A stretch of DNA of 64,000 nt from Blastobasis lacticolella (taxonomy: Eukaryota; Arthropoda; Insecta; Lepidoptera; Blastobasidae). The DNA is taken from assembly GCA_905147135.1 (NCBI GenBank), contig LR990059.1, positions 15,895,001 through 15,959,000 of the forward strand, given 5' to 3'. Below are positions 11,196-22,745 of the stretch, one piece after another. The notes below the pieces were generated by a model that saw only the letters and a program-made list of their open reading frames with translations, did not search any database and had not been told where the DNA came from. Each line of letters starts with the position of its first letter. The stretch's first letter is position 1. Both the position numbers and the translations under genes were made by a program.

Positions 11196-11935
11196 GTAAG
11201 AAAGAGAAGCTTGATGTGAAGTTCTCAGATGACTTTAAGGCTAACATTAAACTGAACCCGGACCGGATGAGTAGTTCATCGCGGGCTTATAAGTAATGGA
11301 GATGGAAGAGTGTTGGGTGATGAAAAGGACGTCTTGCAATGCTGGACACCATATTTCCAGTCTCTTTTTGAGTGCAGCGATGAGGGTATAGCCGATGCAT
11401 ACACGGCATACTTACCAGACAATGTAGATAGTCAAATTACGTAAGATGAAATAATGAATGCGATGAAATTGGGTAAGGCCACAGGGTATGATACTGTGAC
11501 TGTCGAAATGCTGAGAAGTGGTAAATGGTGTGCTGGTACCAGTGCTTACGTATGGAAGTGAATGTGACAGAAGAAGCATGAAAGTCGAATAAACCCTACG
11601 GAGTATGTGTGGGGTAATAGAATGAGGAATAGTATGTTAAGAGTTCGTTGTAATCTGAAGGATGATGTGGGGACTAGGATTGAAAGAGGTATGCAGAGAT
11701 GATTTAGACACGTGGAGAGGATGGATCAAAAACGGCTAACGAAAGCTTAGTTCAAATGTGAATGGAAGGATCGGTAGAGGGCGCCCGAGAAGGACATATA
11801 ATGATCAAATAAATGCCCTGCTCCAAAAAAGGCAGGTCTGGAGTACCCTCAACTTAAATAAATGCATGAAAGAGGATTATCAGGATCGTATCTTGTGGCA
11901 GTCAGTAGTCTCTGTATATCCGTGTGGTATACGTG
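11196..11935 (+). pseudogene. Non-LTR retrotransposon ORF2 remnant
   Basis: The reverse-transcriptase-like start has motifs such as DEIMNAMKLGKATGYDTVTV around 11445-11505. After an internal deletion comes the C-terminal zone with TRIERGMQR, FRHVERMDQKRLTK and GRIGRGRPRRTYNDQINALL around 11670-11820. Stops and frame changes interrupt it. This is the family whose C-terminus normally reads RWFGHVERM. Not functional. Confidence 0.8.
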
Positions 11936-12329
11936 TGTGTATGTATGTATATTGTATGTATTTTCTCCGATTATTCGAAGACACCAGGACCGATTTGGAA
12001 AATTCTTTGTTGCTTGAAAGGTTATACTTACTTAGTGGTAGAGCATAGTAATGCAATTTGTCGACAGGAAGGACTGAGTAGTCAGTAGTATCTAAGGTTA
12101 ACATGATGCTTGTCATCCGAGTCCAAAAATAATTATATTCTACTTATATTTTTCTTTTTTATGATTTTAGTCGGTTTAATTTTTTTTTCTGAAAATTTTG
12201 GATGACCTTTCTATTACTTATCACGGTCACAGGTGGACTAAGTAATATCTGTCTTTAGAAAATTCGATTGGGCTTACAAGTGTAATAATTTTTTTTTTCT
12301 ATATCTGGGCCAACACGTTAACAAAACAT
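11936..12329. other. AT-rich, nothing recognised
   Basis: Contains T-runs at 12181-12189 and 12291-12299 and no recognisable gene or repeat. Confidence 0.35.
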
Positions 12330-12560
12330 ACTACCAAGCTCTTATATTCCAACCTCCGAATAAGACACTACCAAACCTGCAACGCAGCAGCCCTAGTTTT
12401 TTCCTACGACGGGGTACAGTAAGCAACGCAACGATTGTATCGCTCGCGGATGCTGGGAGCGGCCCATTTGTCAACCTTAGCCCCCTCGCCGCCCCGCGCC
12501 CCGCGCCCCGCGGCGAAGAAACGCGAGCTTCAGAAACTGAAGCCACGTCAATTTATGTCC
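12330..12560. other. GC-rich block, candidate conserved non-coding element
   Basis: Sharp GC increase with CGCCCCGCGCCCCGCGCC near 12492-12515, repeat-free. No splice-bounded reading frame that I could support. Confidence 0.3.
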
Positions 12561-13239
12561 TCCTGGTTGGTATGTATGCTGTGCTGGGTCCTTGTCTTTG
12601 GGAAAGAAAGCCGATGGGAGTAAAAATATTAAAATATGTGCTTACATTTTTTTTATTCAACCCGCGCTGTTTACACCTCGCAAATTTCATTGAATCACCC
12701 GCATGGCTAATCTGGAGATTGCCTAAAAATTGCATCAAAATCGGTTTAGCCATTTCGATATAGGCAAGTAGTCCCGTCTCATGCTCGACGTGTCCTAAAA
12801 CTTGCACAATGGAGGACTTATTCGAGGCTAGTCTAAATGCTGTATGCGTCGCCGAATACTGGGCCAACAAAGTGTAAGGGGGAGTTAAGTCCATCGACTC
12901 GATAAGAAGAAGAAATAGTAGTAAATTGATCATTACAATTAAATTATTGGTCCAAGCGGGGTCCATACTCCCGCGAGTGACGTTCCTTTGTTTCCAAGAA
13001 GCAAATTGTCTATTTAAACAATCAAAATACACAAAAAGATTGTTCTATTACATACCATCTATCCACTAATCAAATCCCACGAAACGAATAAGGATAATAA
13101 GCGAATAATGATTAAGTGGACGTCAATAGAACTGTATTGAAATGTATATTCAAATTTATTACGGCTACGTTTAAAGTATAACACCTGACTCCTAGCACAA
13201 TGTACGGCAAAAAAGTGTATTAAGGGCAAGTATGATCAA
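12561..13239. other. Mixed sequence with a transposon-like segment
   Basis: 12680-12770 (AATTGCATCAAAATCGGTTT) resembles a common insect transposon segment. A 159-codon antisense frame at 12553-13032 crosses it and is not believable as a gene. Confidence 0.35.
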
Positions 13240-13510
13240 AACTAACAATTACGCCAACACTACAACTAACTACCCATCCCATTAGTTTTTCCAATTAAGC
13301 TCGTATAAATTCCAGCAAAACCTAATTAGTTCCATAAATCTGCAGCCAAATAACGCAACGAGTTAGATCAGCTTATCACCCTGTTCCTGGTAACTGATGG
13401 TCTAACCTGGTACCGCGTCATACCAGCTGGGATATCGCAATTTTCGCCCAGGGCTAATTTAAGGTGGGCCCTGGAGCGACATGTTTATTGGTTAATTAAA
13501 GTTTTACGCA
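13240..13510. other. Candidate conserved non-coding element
   Basis: Repeat-free, with CCAATTAAGCTCG, CCTAATTAG, GGCTAATTTAAGG and TTGGTTAATTAAAG: a cluster of homeodomain-type sites. No coding signal. Confidence 0.3.
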
Positions 13511-14119
13511 GAAACAAACAGGTACCTAGGAGATAGAAGCGTCAGCAGATTAGGGAGGGTGTATTGCGTTCGGATTGGAGGATAACGTGTCGTCAGTAGG
13601 TACCCCATAACGACTTCTTTTAGGGAATATCTTTGAAGATATATGGTGTATAGACTATTTTACTAGTCTTAAGGAGGAAAGACTAGAAATAGATGATGAT
13701 ATAGAATAAAAAATAGTCTCAGCAGGGAGACGGTGACAAGTGGCTTAGCTAGCTCCCGATACAAAGAGTTTGTACCTGGTTCCTACGCTCTAAAGTGTTT
13801 CTAAGCTTTATTTATTTGTTAGTTTCCACTCACACAGCTTACACTTGGCACATACGTAGATTTCTTCCACTTTGTTCTTTCACCCCCTTAGTTTGGGACC
13901 TTGAGATTGTGAGGGCCTCACTAATTAAATTCAATTGAATTAAAAATTTCTTCATTAACAGGACATTAAATATCTCTTTCGATCGTAAAAAAGGAGGGGG
14001 TTACGAAAGTAGGAAGGAAAGACACAGTGACACTTTAGCCGCCCCATGACCCGTTGCAGTACAAAACACTTTAGTATACCAACGAAAGCTTTGAGCAAAA
14101 ATTTGAAAAAGAACAAGGT
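13511..14119. other. No gene or known repeat seen
   Basis: Average composition with no recognisable features. Confidence 0.35.
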
Positions 14120-14375
14120 CAAAACCTACCCGGTGCTTATTCTGCGATCGGTGCGCGCCACCTGTACGCACCGGTCGCCGAAACAATAAGCCGAGTTCAC
14201 AATTTATCCAGCTACCCAGCTACCCAGCTACCCGGGCGATCCCGATTACCCGGCTCGCGGTAATTAACGACTAATGGACAACTAGGCCTTAATGAGTTTT
14301 AAGAGATTTAACACCCGCGCCGTTATGGAAATTATGTTTCCTTCCGCGGATTTAAGAATTCGGGGCGGGGGAGGG
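14120..14375. other. Candidate conserved non-coding element
   Basis: GC-rich, repeat-poor block with a triple CCAGCTAC run at about 14208-14232, then GGTAATTAACGACTAATGG and a short Py/GC-rich end. Looks like regulatory rather than coding DNA. Confidence 0.35.
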
Positions 14376-14499
14376 GCGCTCCTATTCCTAATTATTTTTT
14401 AACATTTTAAACTTTATTATTGATTTTATTTGTTAAGTAGCAAGTCATAAATAGTTATTTTTTTACATTTGTTATAAATGGTATTATAAATTGGGAATG

Positions 14500-14685
14500 C
14501 AAATGGGAATTCTCTCGTTGCGCGATAGAATCAGAAATGAGGAGATTCGCACGCGAACCAAGGTCACCGCCATAGCGCGAAGTATTACCTGGCTAAAGCA
14601 GCAGTGGCAGGGAACATAGATCGAAGAACAGGTGGCCGATGGGGCAGTAAAGTTCTCGAGTGGCGACCACGTGGAGAAGTAACAT
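14500..14685 (+). pseudogene. Non-LTR retrotransposon ORF2 C-terminal fragment
   Basis: Translated text LRDRIRNEEIRTRTKVTAIA, then EEQVADGAVKFSSGDHV, matches in another degree of decay the LINE fragments at 28.9 and 61.3 kb (TDGRWG-KVLEW). A SINE follows directly. Confidence 0.75.
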
Positions 14686-14955
14686 TGTGGCCTGATGGTT
14701 AAAGGGTTGGACTGGTAAGCGAGAAGTACCGGGTTTGAACCCCAGTGCTGCCATATACCAATGTGAGGGAAAACGTCGTAACAAAACCTACACATACAAT
14801 GCGTATAACCATGATCCAATCGTCGGGTTCCCCAGTTAACAGGGTTTCGGAGGTCAGATGGCAGTCGCTACACTGTAATTATCTGATCTGCCAGATTCTG
14901 GATCATGGTCAAGGCGGACCCCGGGTCTCGAGCAAAACCAAAAATTAACGTTAAA
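14686..14955 (+). mobile_element. SINE family A copy
   Basis: tRNA-like head with GGCCTGATGGTTAAAGGG and B box GGGTTTGAACCCC near 14731-14743, then the family body through GGATCATGGTCAAGGCGGAC to AATTAACG. Confidence 0.85.
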
Positions 14956-15279
14956 AACATTAACGCCAATAATTTTTTTATAACATATGGGCATTGCTTG
15001 ATATTATAATTTACACTGGACGTCATACTATTACTAACTTAGCTTGTAAAATGACATCAGCGCAATGCGTCCATCGCACCAACTTGCGATTGACGCGTGG
15101 CAAAAAGGCGAACTAATTATTGCCAGTATTAGGGACGGCAAATGCGCGACAGAAAACGCCGTTGCTGAACGCTTTGTAATCTCATTATACTGCAGCTAAT
15201 GAAAATGCGAAGTATAGTGATCCCCTGGTAGTTTCGCCTGCGTACAATATGAAAATCCGTTCAACTATCCTATATATAT
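14956..15279. other. Candidate conserved non-coding element at 15030-15240, then AT repeat
   Basis: Repeat-free segment with GACGCGTGGCAAAAAGGCG and CGTTGCTGAACGCTTTGT and no frame structure. It ends with a TATATATATATATATA run near 15272-15287. Confidence 0.3.
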
Positions 15280-15860
15280 ATATATAACTATCGTTATTCT
15301 CGTGAACGGGTGCTGCCTTGGTAGACTGGCTTACTCTTGCTGTAGTTTTAGGTGGTTTTTCTTTATTTTACTAGACATATTCATATAATATATAGAGCGC
15401 GGTCCGGCTTTGCCTGGCATTGCCGGGCACGGTCCGGCCGTGACTGGCGTGGGGTGGGTTTGCTGCGGCCATGGGGCGGCCAGCGTGTCACTGTGTGCTT
15501 CCTTCCTACTTTCCTACTTTCCTTTTTGACGATTGAAAGACATATTTACCTAATCAATCAATAAATTTTGAATTTTGAATTGAATTTTATACTAGATAAT
15601 ATTTTTCCGAGACTAAGGGCGCATCAAATTCTTAAAGCATTTAAGCTGTTGGATAGTATCAACGAGTCAACGAAGCCAGCTTTCTGGGCACCATTCCGGG
15701 GGGCAGCGATGTGGATGACTTTGAAAAATGAAAATGAAAATGAAAATGGATGAGCTCGCTTAACTTTCCCTATGTTTTCCGTTAAATTTTTGACTTTTTA
15801 AAAGAGATTAATTAACGTAATCAATAAATACTTTTTCATTTTCAATTTCAAAATTTTCTT
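15280..15860 (+). mobile_element. Retrotransposon-derived segments with (GAAAAT)n
   Basis: 15400-15560 is a GC-rich repeat with CCTACTTTCCTACTTTCC. 15590-15850 ends in TGAAAATGAAAATGAAAATGG, GAGCTCGCTTAACTTTCCCT and an AATAAATAC tail. The last part is shared with 29390-29640, where a MITE is inserted. Confidence 0.55.
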
Positions 15861-16590
15861 TTTCTTTTCTATTTTTTAAGGGTCTATTTTTAGTTTATTT
15901 ATTATGATTCTGTAAATTTTTTGTTTGTACATTAAATATGCTTAGCTGATACTTAAACAAAAAACTTCAACCAAAAAACGTTGAACGTCATTATAACGCT
16001 TTAAAGGTACTAGGGCTTTAAAATAGTTTATCATAAGTACGATAACGGACGAGATAGATAAGTGCAGTCTAGCACCAACAGTCTAAGGGTGTTGGCAGAT
16101 AAATTAGTGTCCCATAGCAAGACGCCACGCGAACTAAGTCGCGCCGGGCCCACTAGTACATAGTATAAAACAAAGTCGCTTCCCGCCGTCTGTCCCTCTT
16201 TATGTTCGCTTATATCTTATAAACTACGCAACGGATTTTAATGCGGTTTTCAACAATAGATAGAGTGATTCAAGAGGAAGATTGATAGGCTAAGACAACA
16301 TGCGAAGTAGCGGCGGGCCAACTCGTAAGTCTATAAAGGTTAGTTAGTAACATCTATGGATTTTATTATGCTATCCAAAATAAAAAGTAAAAGCACCGAG
16401 AATGGCTAAAAGTGGGGAGATTTGTGACGAAATGTTGTTATGTAGGATATACGTACGGATATATAGTTTTTTTTGACACATGTATTAATACTTTGACTGT
16501 GAGCATGTAATAAACTATCATATTTATAATAAAGGATATGATAATTAATTTTAATTTTTTTTAATAGCAAAAGAAATATCGAAATCCGTA
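15861..16590. other. AT-rich sequence with MITE family I copy
   Basis: 16130-16300 contains ACAAAGTCGCTTCCCGCC and CTACGCAACGGATTTTAATG, shared with 8.95 and 46.67 kb. The remainder shows nothing. Confidence 0.5.
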
Positions 16591-16967
16591 CAGCAGTTAA
16601 AACCTTTCCTCTATTATTTTCGATAGAGAGTAAGCATTAACCGAACCCTGCCACGGAACGCTGGTCCAGACGCACCGCCACGAGCCATTGCACTGCGGCC
16701 GGTCAACCGTGAACACTCGAATGAAAACATCGATACAAACACATCGATATAATACCGAGACAATACAATACATGCTATCTGAACCGAGGACTGTATGCAG
16801 TTCGTGAAATGTTTCATAGTTCGTAGATTTTATAGGCCCTTTAAGGGTATATTCCGGGTTTCCCACCGCGTACCTTTGTTGACGGCACATACGCTTAAAA
16901 TGTGTGATAATAACCGCGATAGATTAAAACATGATTTTATAGATATCTACTTAATACAATTTGAGCG
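16591..16967. other. Repeat-free patch, no gene recognised
   Basis: Moderately GC-rich at 16640-16720, with paired ACATCGAT words near 16727-16748. No convincing frame. Confidence 0.3.
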
Positions 16968-17425
16968 TCGGTGGATTAGTAGTTAAGGTATGCGACTCGT
17001 AAGTGAGAGGTACCGGGGTCGAATCCCACTGTAGCCATATACCAATGGCTCTTTTCTGGGTGATGTACAGTCGAGTACTTATATATCTGAGCAGATGTAC
17101 ATATGTTTGATTGATGAATCTGTTCAGATATATAAGTACCCTTCCATGTATATTTATATTTGAAGCCTTGGCAATGCTCACATATTAATTAACTTGACTG
17201 TACATAACCGATGCTCTTACGGTGAGGGGAAATATCGTGATAAAACCTGCATATTCAGGTGACTGAATGAGTAACCATGATCCAATGTAGTCAGGTCACG
17301 GGGTCACGGTGGTCTGATGGCAGTCGCTCTGCTGTAATTATCTGATCTGTCAAGTCCTGGATCATGGTCAAGGCGAACCCCTGTTCCTCTTGCACAAGAC
17401 CACACCCGGGACATTAGCGCAAAAA
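16968..17425 (+). mobile_element. SINE family A copy interrupted by a MITE
   Basis: Head GCGTCGGTGGATTAGTAGTT at 16968, B box GGGTCGAATCCCAC near 17017-17030, and body resuming at 17201. The 133 bases at 17068-17200 are foreign to the family. Confidence 0.85.
17068..17200. mobile_element. TA-flanked MITE nested in a SINE
   Basis: Ends are ACAGTCGAGT and ACTTGACTGT (near-perfect inverted repeat) with TA on both sides, the usual target of Tc1/mariner elements. Inner arms GTACTTATATATCTGAGCAG and CTGTTCAGATATATAAGTAC also pair. Confidence 0.8.
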
Positions 17426-19904
17426 TGATAAGTAGGTAGAGTCTGTGGTCTAATGCTGGTGGGTCCGACTTATAATCGAGTCTTATAAACTTTAGATTTA
17501 TTTATTTTCTCGTTTTACAGTATTTAAGTATTTATATGCAGATATGCTATTGATTTTATTCGATTTTTTTTATTATCCTTTTTGACAATATGTTATTAAT
17601 GGAATATAATGGAATACAATACTAATATTTATTAAACATTAAAACAGGTTATAACAATGATTTAAACAACTACAGACTACTAAGTACAATTACAACTAAG
17701 TAAAACAAACTTACAGATAAAAAATTTGTCCCAGGTGCACGGTATTAGGGAAGCTACCTAGAAGGCTGGCCACATTGCCCCACTGAATTACGAGGCTAAT
17801 TAAATATTGCATTTTACTGAAAACTATAAAGGAGATCGTCAACAAACAAAATTAAATTCAAATTTTCCTAATGGATAGCGTTGAAACTATACAAGTATTA
17901 AATTAATCATTAATAATCATTTTTTTATTGTGTGACAAACTACCCGATGGTAAGTGGTTACTGTCAACCATAACATCTACAATAATATTGGCAAACCCGA
18001 AAAAGTATTCAAAGAACTTTTGTAGGGCCAACTCTGCTCATGGCATTAAGGTATCTAAATATTTGCTTATTTGCACTAATTTAAGTATAAAAAAAATTGG
18101 CTAAATATAAAATATTGCAAATAAGTAAATCTATCATAAAGGGTATACAATTAGTACTTAACGCATACGAGAGATGTCGCTGCGCGTAGAATAGAACGCG
18201 CTAGCGAAGCGCTCCATCCAATAATATGACTTCGTTTCGCATACTACGCAACATTGACATAGGCCTCCTTCAAAGGAGGAATTTTTGCATAACACTATAG
18301 CGCTTCACAGTGCTTGGGTGTTTTTATAACAAATCAGAAACGATGTGATTATTGTGAATGTCTTTACATTTACATTTATCAAACTAAGCCTTAGTTACTA
18401 AGGTGCGTGGATCCATTATATTCATTTATAACAGATTACAGAACGATATGTGCTACTATAAAATAATGTTATTTTTTTTGCATTAATAATCAATATATTT
18501 GTATTACCACGTAAAAACATTGGTTACTTATTTTCCCGCTAAACAGAATATTTTTTCTAATTGTTGTAATTTGTGTTTGTGAATGTTTTTTTCTTGTTTG
18601 AAGCTAATAAATAGATAAATGTGAATGTAGTGAAGTGAATTTCCCGCCGCTTGGTATCCTCGATGCGTAGATACAACAGAACTGATTCGCTGCTTACTTC
18701 CAGCAAAGTTGAGAAAATAATAGGTACAAAATTTTAACATGAAAATTTGAGTGTAGATAAAGTAGTGTATGCAACTGCATATAATTAGGTATTAAATCAC
18801 TCATGTCAAACTATTATCATACTCATGTTTTAATACCCCCTTTTATATTACAGTTGTATTTTATACCGTTTAACCTACTATTTTATACCGTTATAATATA
18901 CCTGTTGTCTAATATAACGAACACCTCTACATCAAACGATTCTGTTTAGTCAGTGAGAGCCAGAATACAATAAACTAACAGGAAGGAATTCTTTTAAGAT
19001 TATATGTCAGTGTCACGGCTATAACAAACAACATCGAATTATTTATGCAACAAAATATATTGAACTGGTTTCTTATTTATTAAACACTTTGTGTTGTCAC
19101 TTCATGATGGAACTCCATTATTATGAATTAAATAACTTTTTGTATACGAGTTCCACTTTATTATACAAATTTTATTAATTTGCAACCGACTTCGAATTAC
19201 TCATTTGTTTATTATTATAAATCAGTAGTTAAGGCAGGCCTTATAGTAACCCAACACCTAATTAATTCTGTTCTACAGTAAGATATTATGTTCCCTTTTC
19301 TTCACAAACTACTAAAATAATCTTGTAATTCAATAGAAATGTAAATCCCAATAGTAACATAGGGTATATTTGATTTTCAAAATAATTAGAGAACCCTAGG
19401 AAAATGCAATATTATAACCCAAAGTACAAAAAAAGTCAAAACTTTGCATTATCGCGCATAATTTCAGAACGGCTGAACCTATTTAAAGAATTCTTTTTTG
19501 TTTTATTTGTAATTGTCAGGACAAGATTTCTATGTAACAGAAAAGGGTAGGGTCGGCGTAGAGTGTGGGGCTTTTATTCTTACACAGTGTCAGACGACGT
19601 ACGGCGTTGTACTGGAAAGACTAGTGACTTGGACTCTCCGCCATCCACATCCACAGCTACTGTTGATGAAGATCAAGATATCGACTGTTTATTTCAAAAC
19701 TTGGAATGATCCTACGTGTAACCAGTCTGTATATTTTATAATTATTTTGATTAATGTTTGACATTAATTTGGCATATTATTTTATCCGGTACCCGATTCG
19801 TAAACAAAGGTACGAAGTAGGGATAATACTTTAAAAAAACAGCCAAGACGTGTTGTGCCACGTGCTGTGCAGGGTTCCGTAGTTGCCTGTCATAATTCAT
19901 AATA
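17426..19904. other. AT-rich gene-free stretch with repeat fragments
   Basis: 17930-17990 is a weak family E remnant (ACCCGATGGTAAGTGGTTAC). 18170-18310 is a GC-richer segment with AAGGCCTCC-type words. 19090-19200 shares TTTGTGTTGTCACTTC and GATGGAACT with 25385-25450, a dispersed element copy. No coding gene; the frame at 19513-19761 has no recognisable content. Confidence 0.4.
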
Positions 19905-20278
19905 TGCAGGCAAAAGGGGGCTTAAGGGTTCCGACTCGTTAGCGAGAGGCCCCAGGTTCGAATCCCACTCCCACAATGTACCAACGACTCTTTTCTTAGT
20001 TATGTACATTAGTTTATCACTAACCGATGCTTTTGCCGTGAGGGAAATTATTGTGATGAAACCTGCAGATTCAGGCGACTGAATGTGTAACCTGCAGATT
20101 CAGGCGACTGAATGTGTAACCATGATCCAATGTGGTCAGGTTTCCCAGTTAACAAGGTCACGGAGATCAGATGGCTGTCGCTCTACTGTAATTACCTGAT
20201 CTGCCAAATCCTGGAAATCAAGGTCCCCTGACCCTCGCGCCCGAGTGCACAAACGGGACATTAACGCCAAGATGATTA
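19905..20278 (+). mobile_element. SINE family A copy with internal duplication
   Basis: Degenerate head with B box GGTTCGAATCCCAC near 19954-19967, full body, and end GGGACATTAACGCC. Confidence 0.85.
20062..20119 (+). repeat. Exact 29-bp tandem duplication inside a SINE
   Basis: The segment 20062-20090 is repeated without change at 20091-20119. Other family copies have it once, so this is a recent local duplication. Confidence 0.9.
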
Positions 20279-20404
20279 TTTTTATATCGGAAGTGTAAAA
20301 CTTGATCCAAAAACGTTAATGATTTCAAAAGGCCAACGACACGCTTTACTTCTAGAGGAGGTACCCAAATAAAGATATCGGAATATTTATCTATTTCGGA
20401 ACTA

Positions 20405-20821
20405 GAAAAAAATTTGTGATGTTTATAATAATAATAATAATCATTTATTTCAAGTATCTCGTAGACTCATACAATTTGTTAGTAGGTAGATACAATAACT
20501 TAATCTAATGTTAGTATTAAAGTAAAATCTTCACTGCTGTGACGTGCACGTCACAGCAGTGCCTTATATATGGGCAGTCTAGCCTGCCGGCTATCATCGC
20601 CAGGACGGTGTTGGAGCTGGCCCGCACCCTGCGCACCAGAGACGCGCACCGCTTGCGCATTGTGGTAAAGAAGCAATCGGTGCGCGCCTCCGCGAACATG
20701 CCAGAGGCGCTACAGTAGCGGGGCAGACCCACCACCGCCCTGAACGCGTTATTGAACTGGACGCGAAGGGCATTGTACGATTTCTGTGTATAATCTACCC
20801 ATAGGCTACACGTGTAAAGTA
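20405..20821 (-). pseudogene. 5'-truncated non-LTR retrotransposon, ORF2 C-terminus
   Basis: On the minus strand from 20821 the frame reads SYNALRVQFNNAFRAVVGLP, then RYCSASGMFAEARTDCF and RVRASSNTVLAMIAGRLDCP, and stops near 20517. It is followed by a 3' end with a short ATT repeat (20429-20444). This is the C-terminus of a common lepidopteran LINE. The truncated 5' end abuts mariner sequence base to base. Confidence 0.85.
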
Positions 20822-21830
20822 CTGTAAATGGTTTATGGACCTAATGCAGTGTCTGTGAGAGTAGCACAAATTTGGTTTAAGCGTTTTCAATCCGGAAATT
20901 TTGATGTCAAAGATGCACGTCGCTCTGGTCGCCCTGTTACGGATAAAATGTATGCTATTTTTGTAAAAGTGGAGCAAGATCGGCATAACAGTAGTTACGA
21001 CGTACCTGAAGAACTGGGAATTGACCACAAAACAGTTTTGGCGCATTTGAAAAAAAATGGGTACACAAAAAAGCTCGATATTTGGGTACCTCACGAGCTC
21101 TCTGAAAGAAACCTAATGAACCGTGTACTCATTTGTGATTCTTTATTACGACGTAATTAAACCGAAACATTTTTGAAGAAATTGATAACTGGTGATGAAA
21201 AGTGGATCACGTACGACAAGAACGTGCGAAAAAGGTCATGGTCAAAGGCCGGTCAGGCTTCACAGATTGTGGCGAAACCCGGGTTAACTCACAACAAGGT
21301 GATACTGTGTGTATGGTGGGATTGGAAGGACATTATTCATTATGAGCTGTTACCACCAGACAGGAACCTCGATTCAGAACTCTACTGCGAACAACTGATA
21401 AGATTAAATCAAGAAGTTGAGATTAAGCGGCCTGAATTAATCAACAGAAGGGGTTTTTCATAATGATAACGCTAGACCTCACACATCTTTAACCACTCAG
21501 CAAAAATTAAGAGAGTTTGGCTGGGAGGTGTTAATGCATCCGCCGTATAGTCCTGACCTTGCACCTTCAGATTTCCACCTGTTTCGGTATCTTCAGAATT
21601 GTTTAGGCAGTGTCAGGTTAACATCACGAGAGGACTGCCAAAACTACTTGACGCAGTTTTTTGATCAGAAGCCCCAAAATTTCTATAGCAATAGGATCAT
21701 GTCCCTACCTATAAGATGGCAAAAAGTTATCGAACAAAATGGTATGTACATACTTTAATGTAAATAAACTATATTAAAAAATGTTTAGAATTTTCATATA
21801 AAATGCGAAGAAACTTTCTCCCCAACCTAT
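20822..21830 (+). pseudogene. Cecropia-like mariner transposase, broken, 5' end missing
   Basis: Mariner transposases cut and paste DNA between TA sites using a D,D(34)D active site. The conserved text is present: helix-turn-helix region (VRVAQIWFKRFQSGNFDVKD), linker WVPHEL, first Asp in TGDEKWI near 21187-21207, second Asp in FHNDNARPHT near 21456-21485, and third in LAPSD with 34 residues between. Breaks: in-frame TAA at 21158-21160, a frameshift at about 21451-21458, and loss of roughly the first 40-50 residues and the 5' terminal repeat, where the opposite-strand LINE begins. The C-terminus RWQKVIEQNGMYIL ends at 21758. A 3' terminal repeat is at 21806-21828. Non-functional. Confidence 0.92.
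21806..21828 (+). repeat. Mariner 3' terminal inverted repeat
   Basis: CGAAGAAACTTTCTCCCCAA followed by CCTA fits the mariner terminal consensus (inverse AGGTTGG...AAGTTTCT). The partner at the 5' end is absent. Confidence 0.75.
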
Positions 21831-22429
21831 TATCTCGGTTAATACCCTTGTACACGGTTATATTATGATTTGTGTTATATTTCATATTTCGCGATAACAA
21901 ACTTTTGTTTCATAGTTTATTTATAAAATTTTAATTTTTAAATCCTACTTGTATGTCTATGAAAGTATGTATGTATGTTATCTCTTTATTGCATCAATTT
22001 ATAACATTACAGGAAATAAAAATACAGTTTTTAATGCAAAGGCGAGCTTATCCCACAACGGGATTTCTTCCAGCTAACCTTTGATTAGCCGAGAAGACCT
22101 TTGACCTTTGAAAGTCGTTTTTCAGCCCACTGTGCGGCGCTGCAGTTTTCTACTTAATGATTGTGAAAATCACTGGGATTACCTATGTACTTCTGTTGGT
22201 GTATAAATGAAACAAAGTTCCAGTCAGTCGAGTTGAATGAGCGGGACTGAGTCGGTGGATCCTCGCGCTGTGATATCTCAAATTTGACATTTTATCTGGC
22301 CACGAATCTGTATTAAAACTTAACGATTGTCGAATATAGTTGAATGCTGCAATAGACATTTCAGTGTCATTATTCATGGAGTTATGTGAAGTCACTGTGC
22401 TAGAATAGTCTCTAAGAGGTAGGGCATAG
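21831..22429. other. AT-rich DNA, then a retrotransposon tail
   Basis: 22010-22100 (GGCGAGCTTATCCCACAACG, CTTCCAGCTAACC) looks like a minus-strand LINE 3' tail. 22180-22430 has no recognisable coding. Confidence 0.4.
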
Positions 22430-22745
22430 CGGGGTATCCCGTTCGAATTGAAGCCGCCCGACTGGGGAAGTACCTCCACCTTACAGAATACCGCAGCTAA
22501 AAGATACTCTTTTAAATAGTATTGTGTTTCTGCCGGTGAGTAAGGTCTCCAGTGCTCCATTAGATTTGGGGAACCGTGGCTTTGGCAGTGGAGGGGTATT
22601 TGCCTTTTTGCCGTCAGAGCAACGTATTATAGAGGTGGGCAACGCATGGGCGATACTCTTGGTGTTGCTAATAGGCAGTGGTGACCACTTTCCATCAGGT
22701 GGCCTGCTTGCCTGTTTGCCTACCACATGACATAAATAAAAGTAT
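22430..22745 (+). mobile_element. Dispersed repeat family D copy 1
   Basis: Diagnostic words GGGGAACCGTGGCTTTGGCA, GTGGGCAACGCATGGGCGAT and CAGTGGTGACCACTTTCCAT, ending GCCTACCACATGACATAA. Copies or tails recur at 25.1, 26.4, 40.3 and 54.35 kb. Probably a SINE or LINE 3' end with a polyA-like end. Confidence 0.75.

Noticed and set aside
12553..13032. 159-codon antisense open frame
   Set aside because: Crosses a transposon-like segment, has no domain or splice support and a biased hydrophobic composition.
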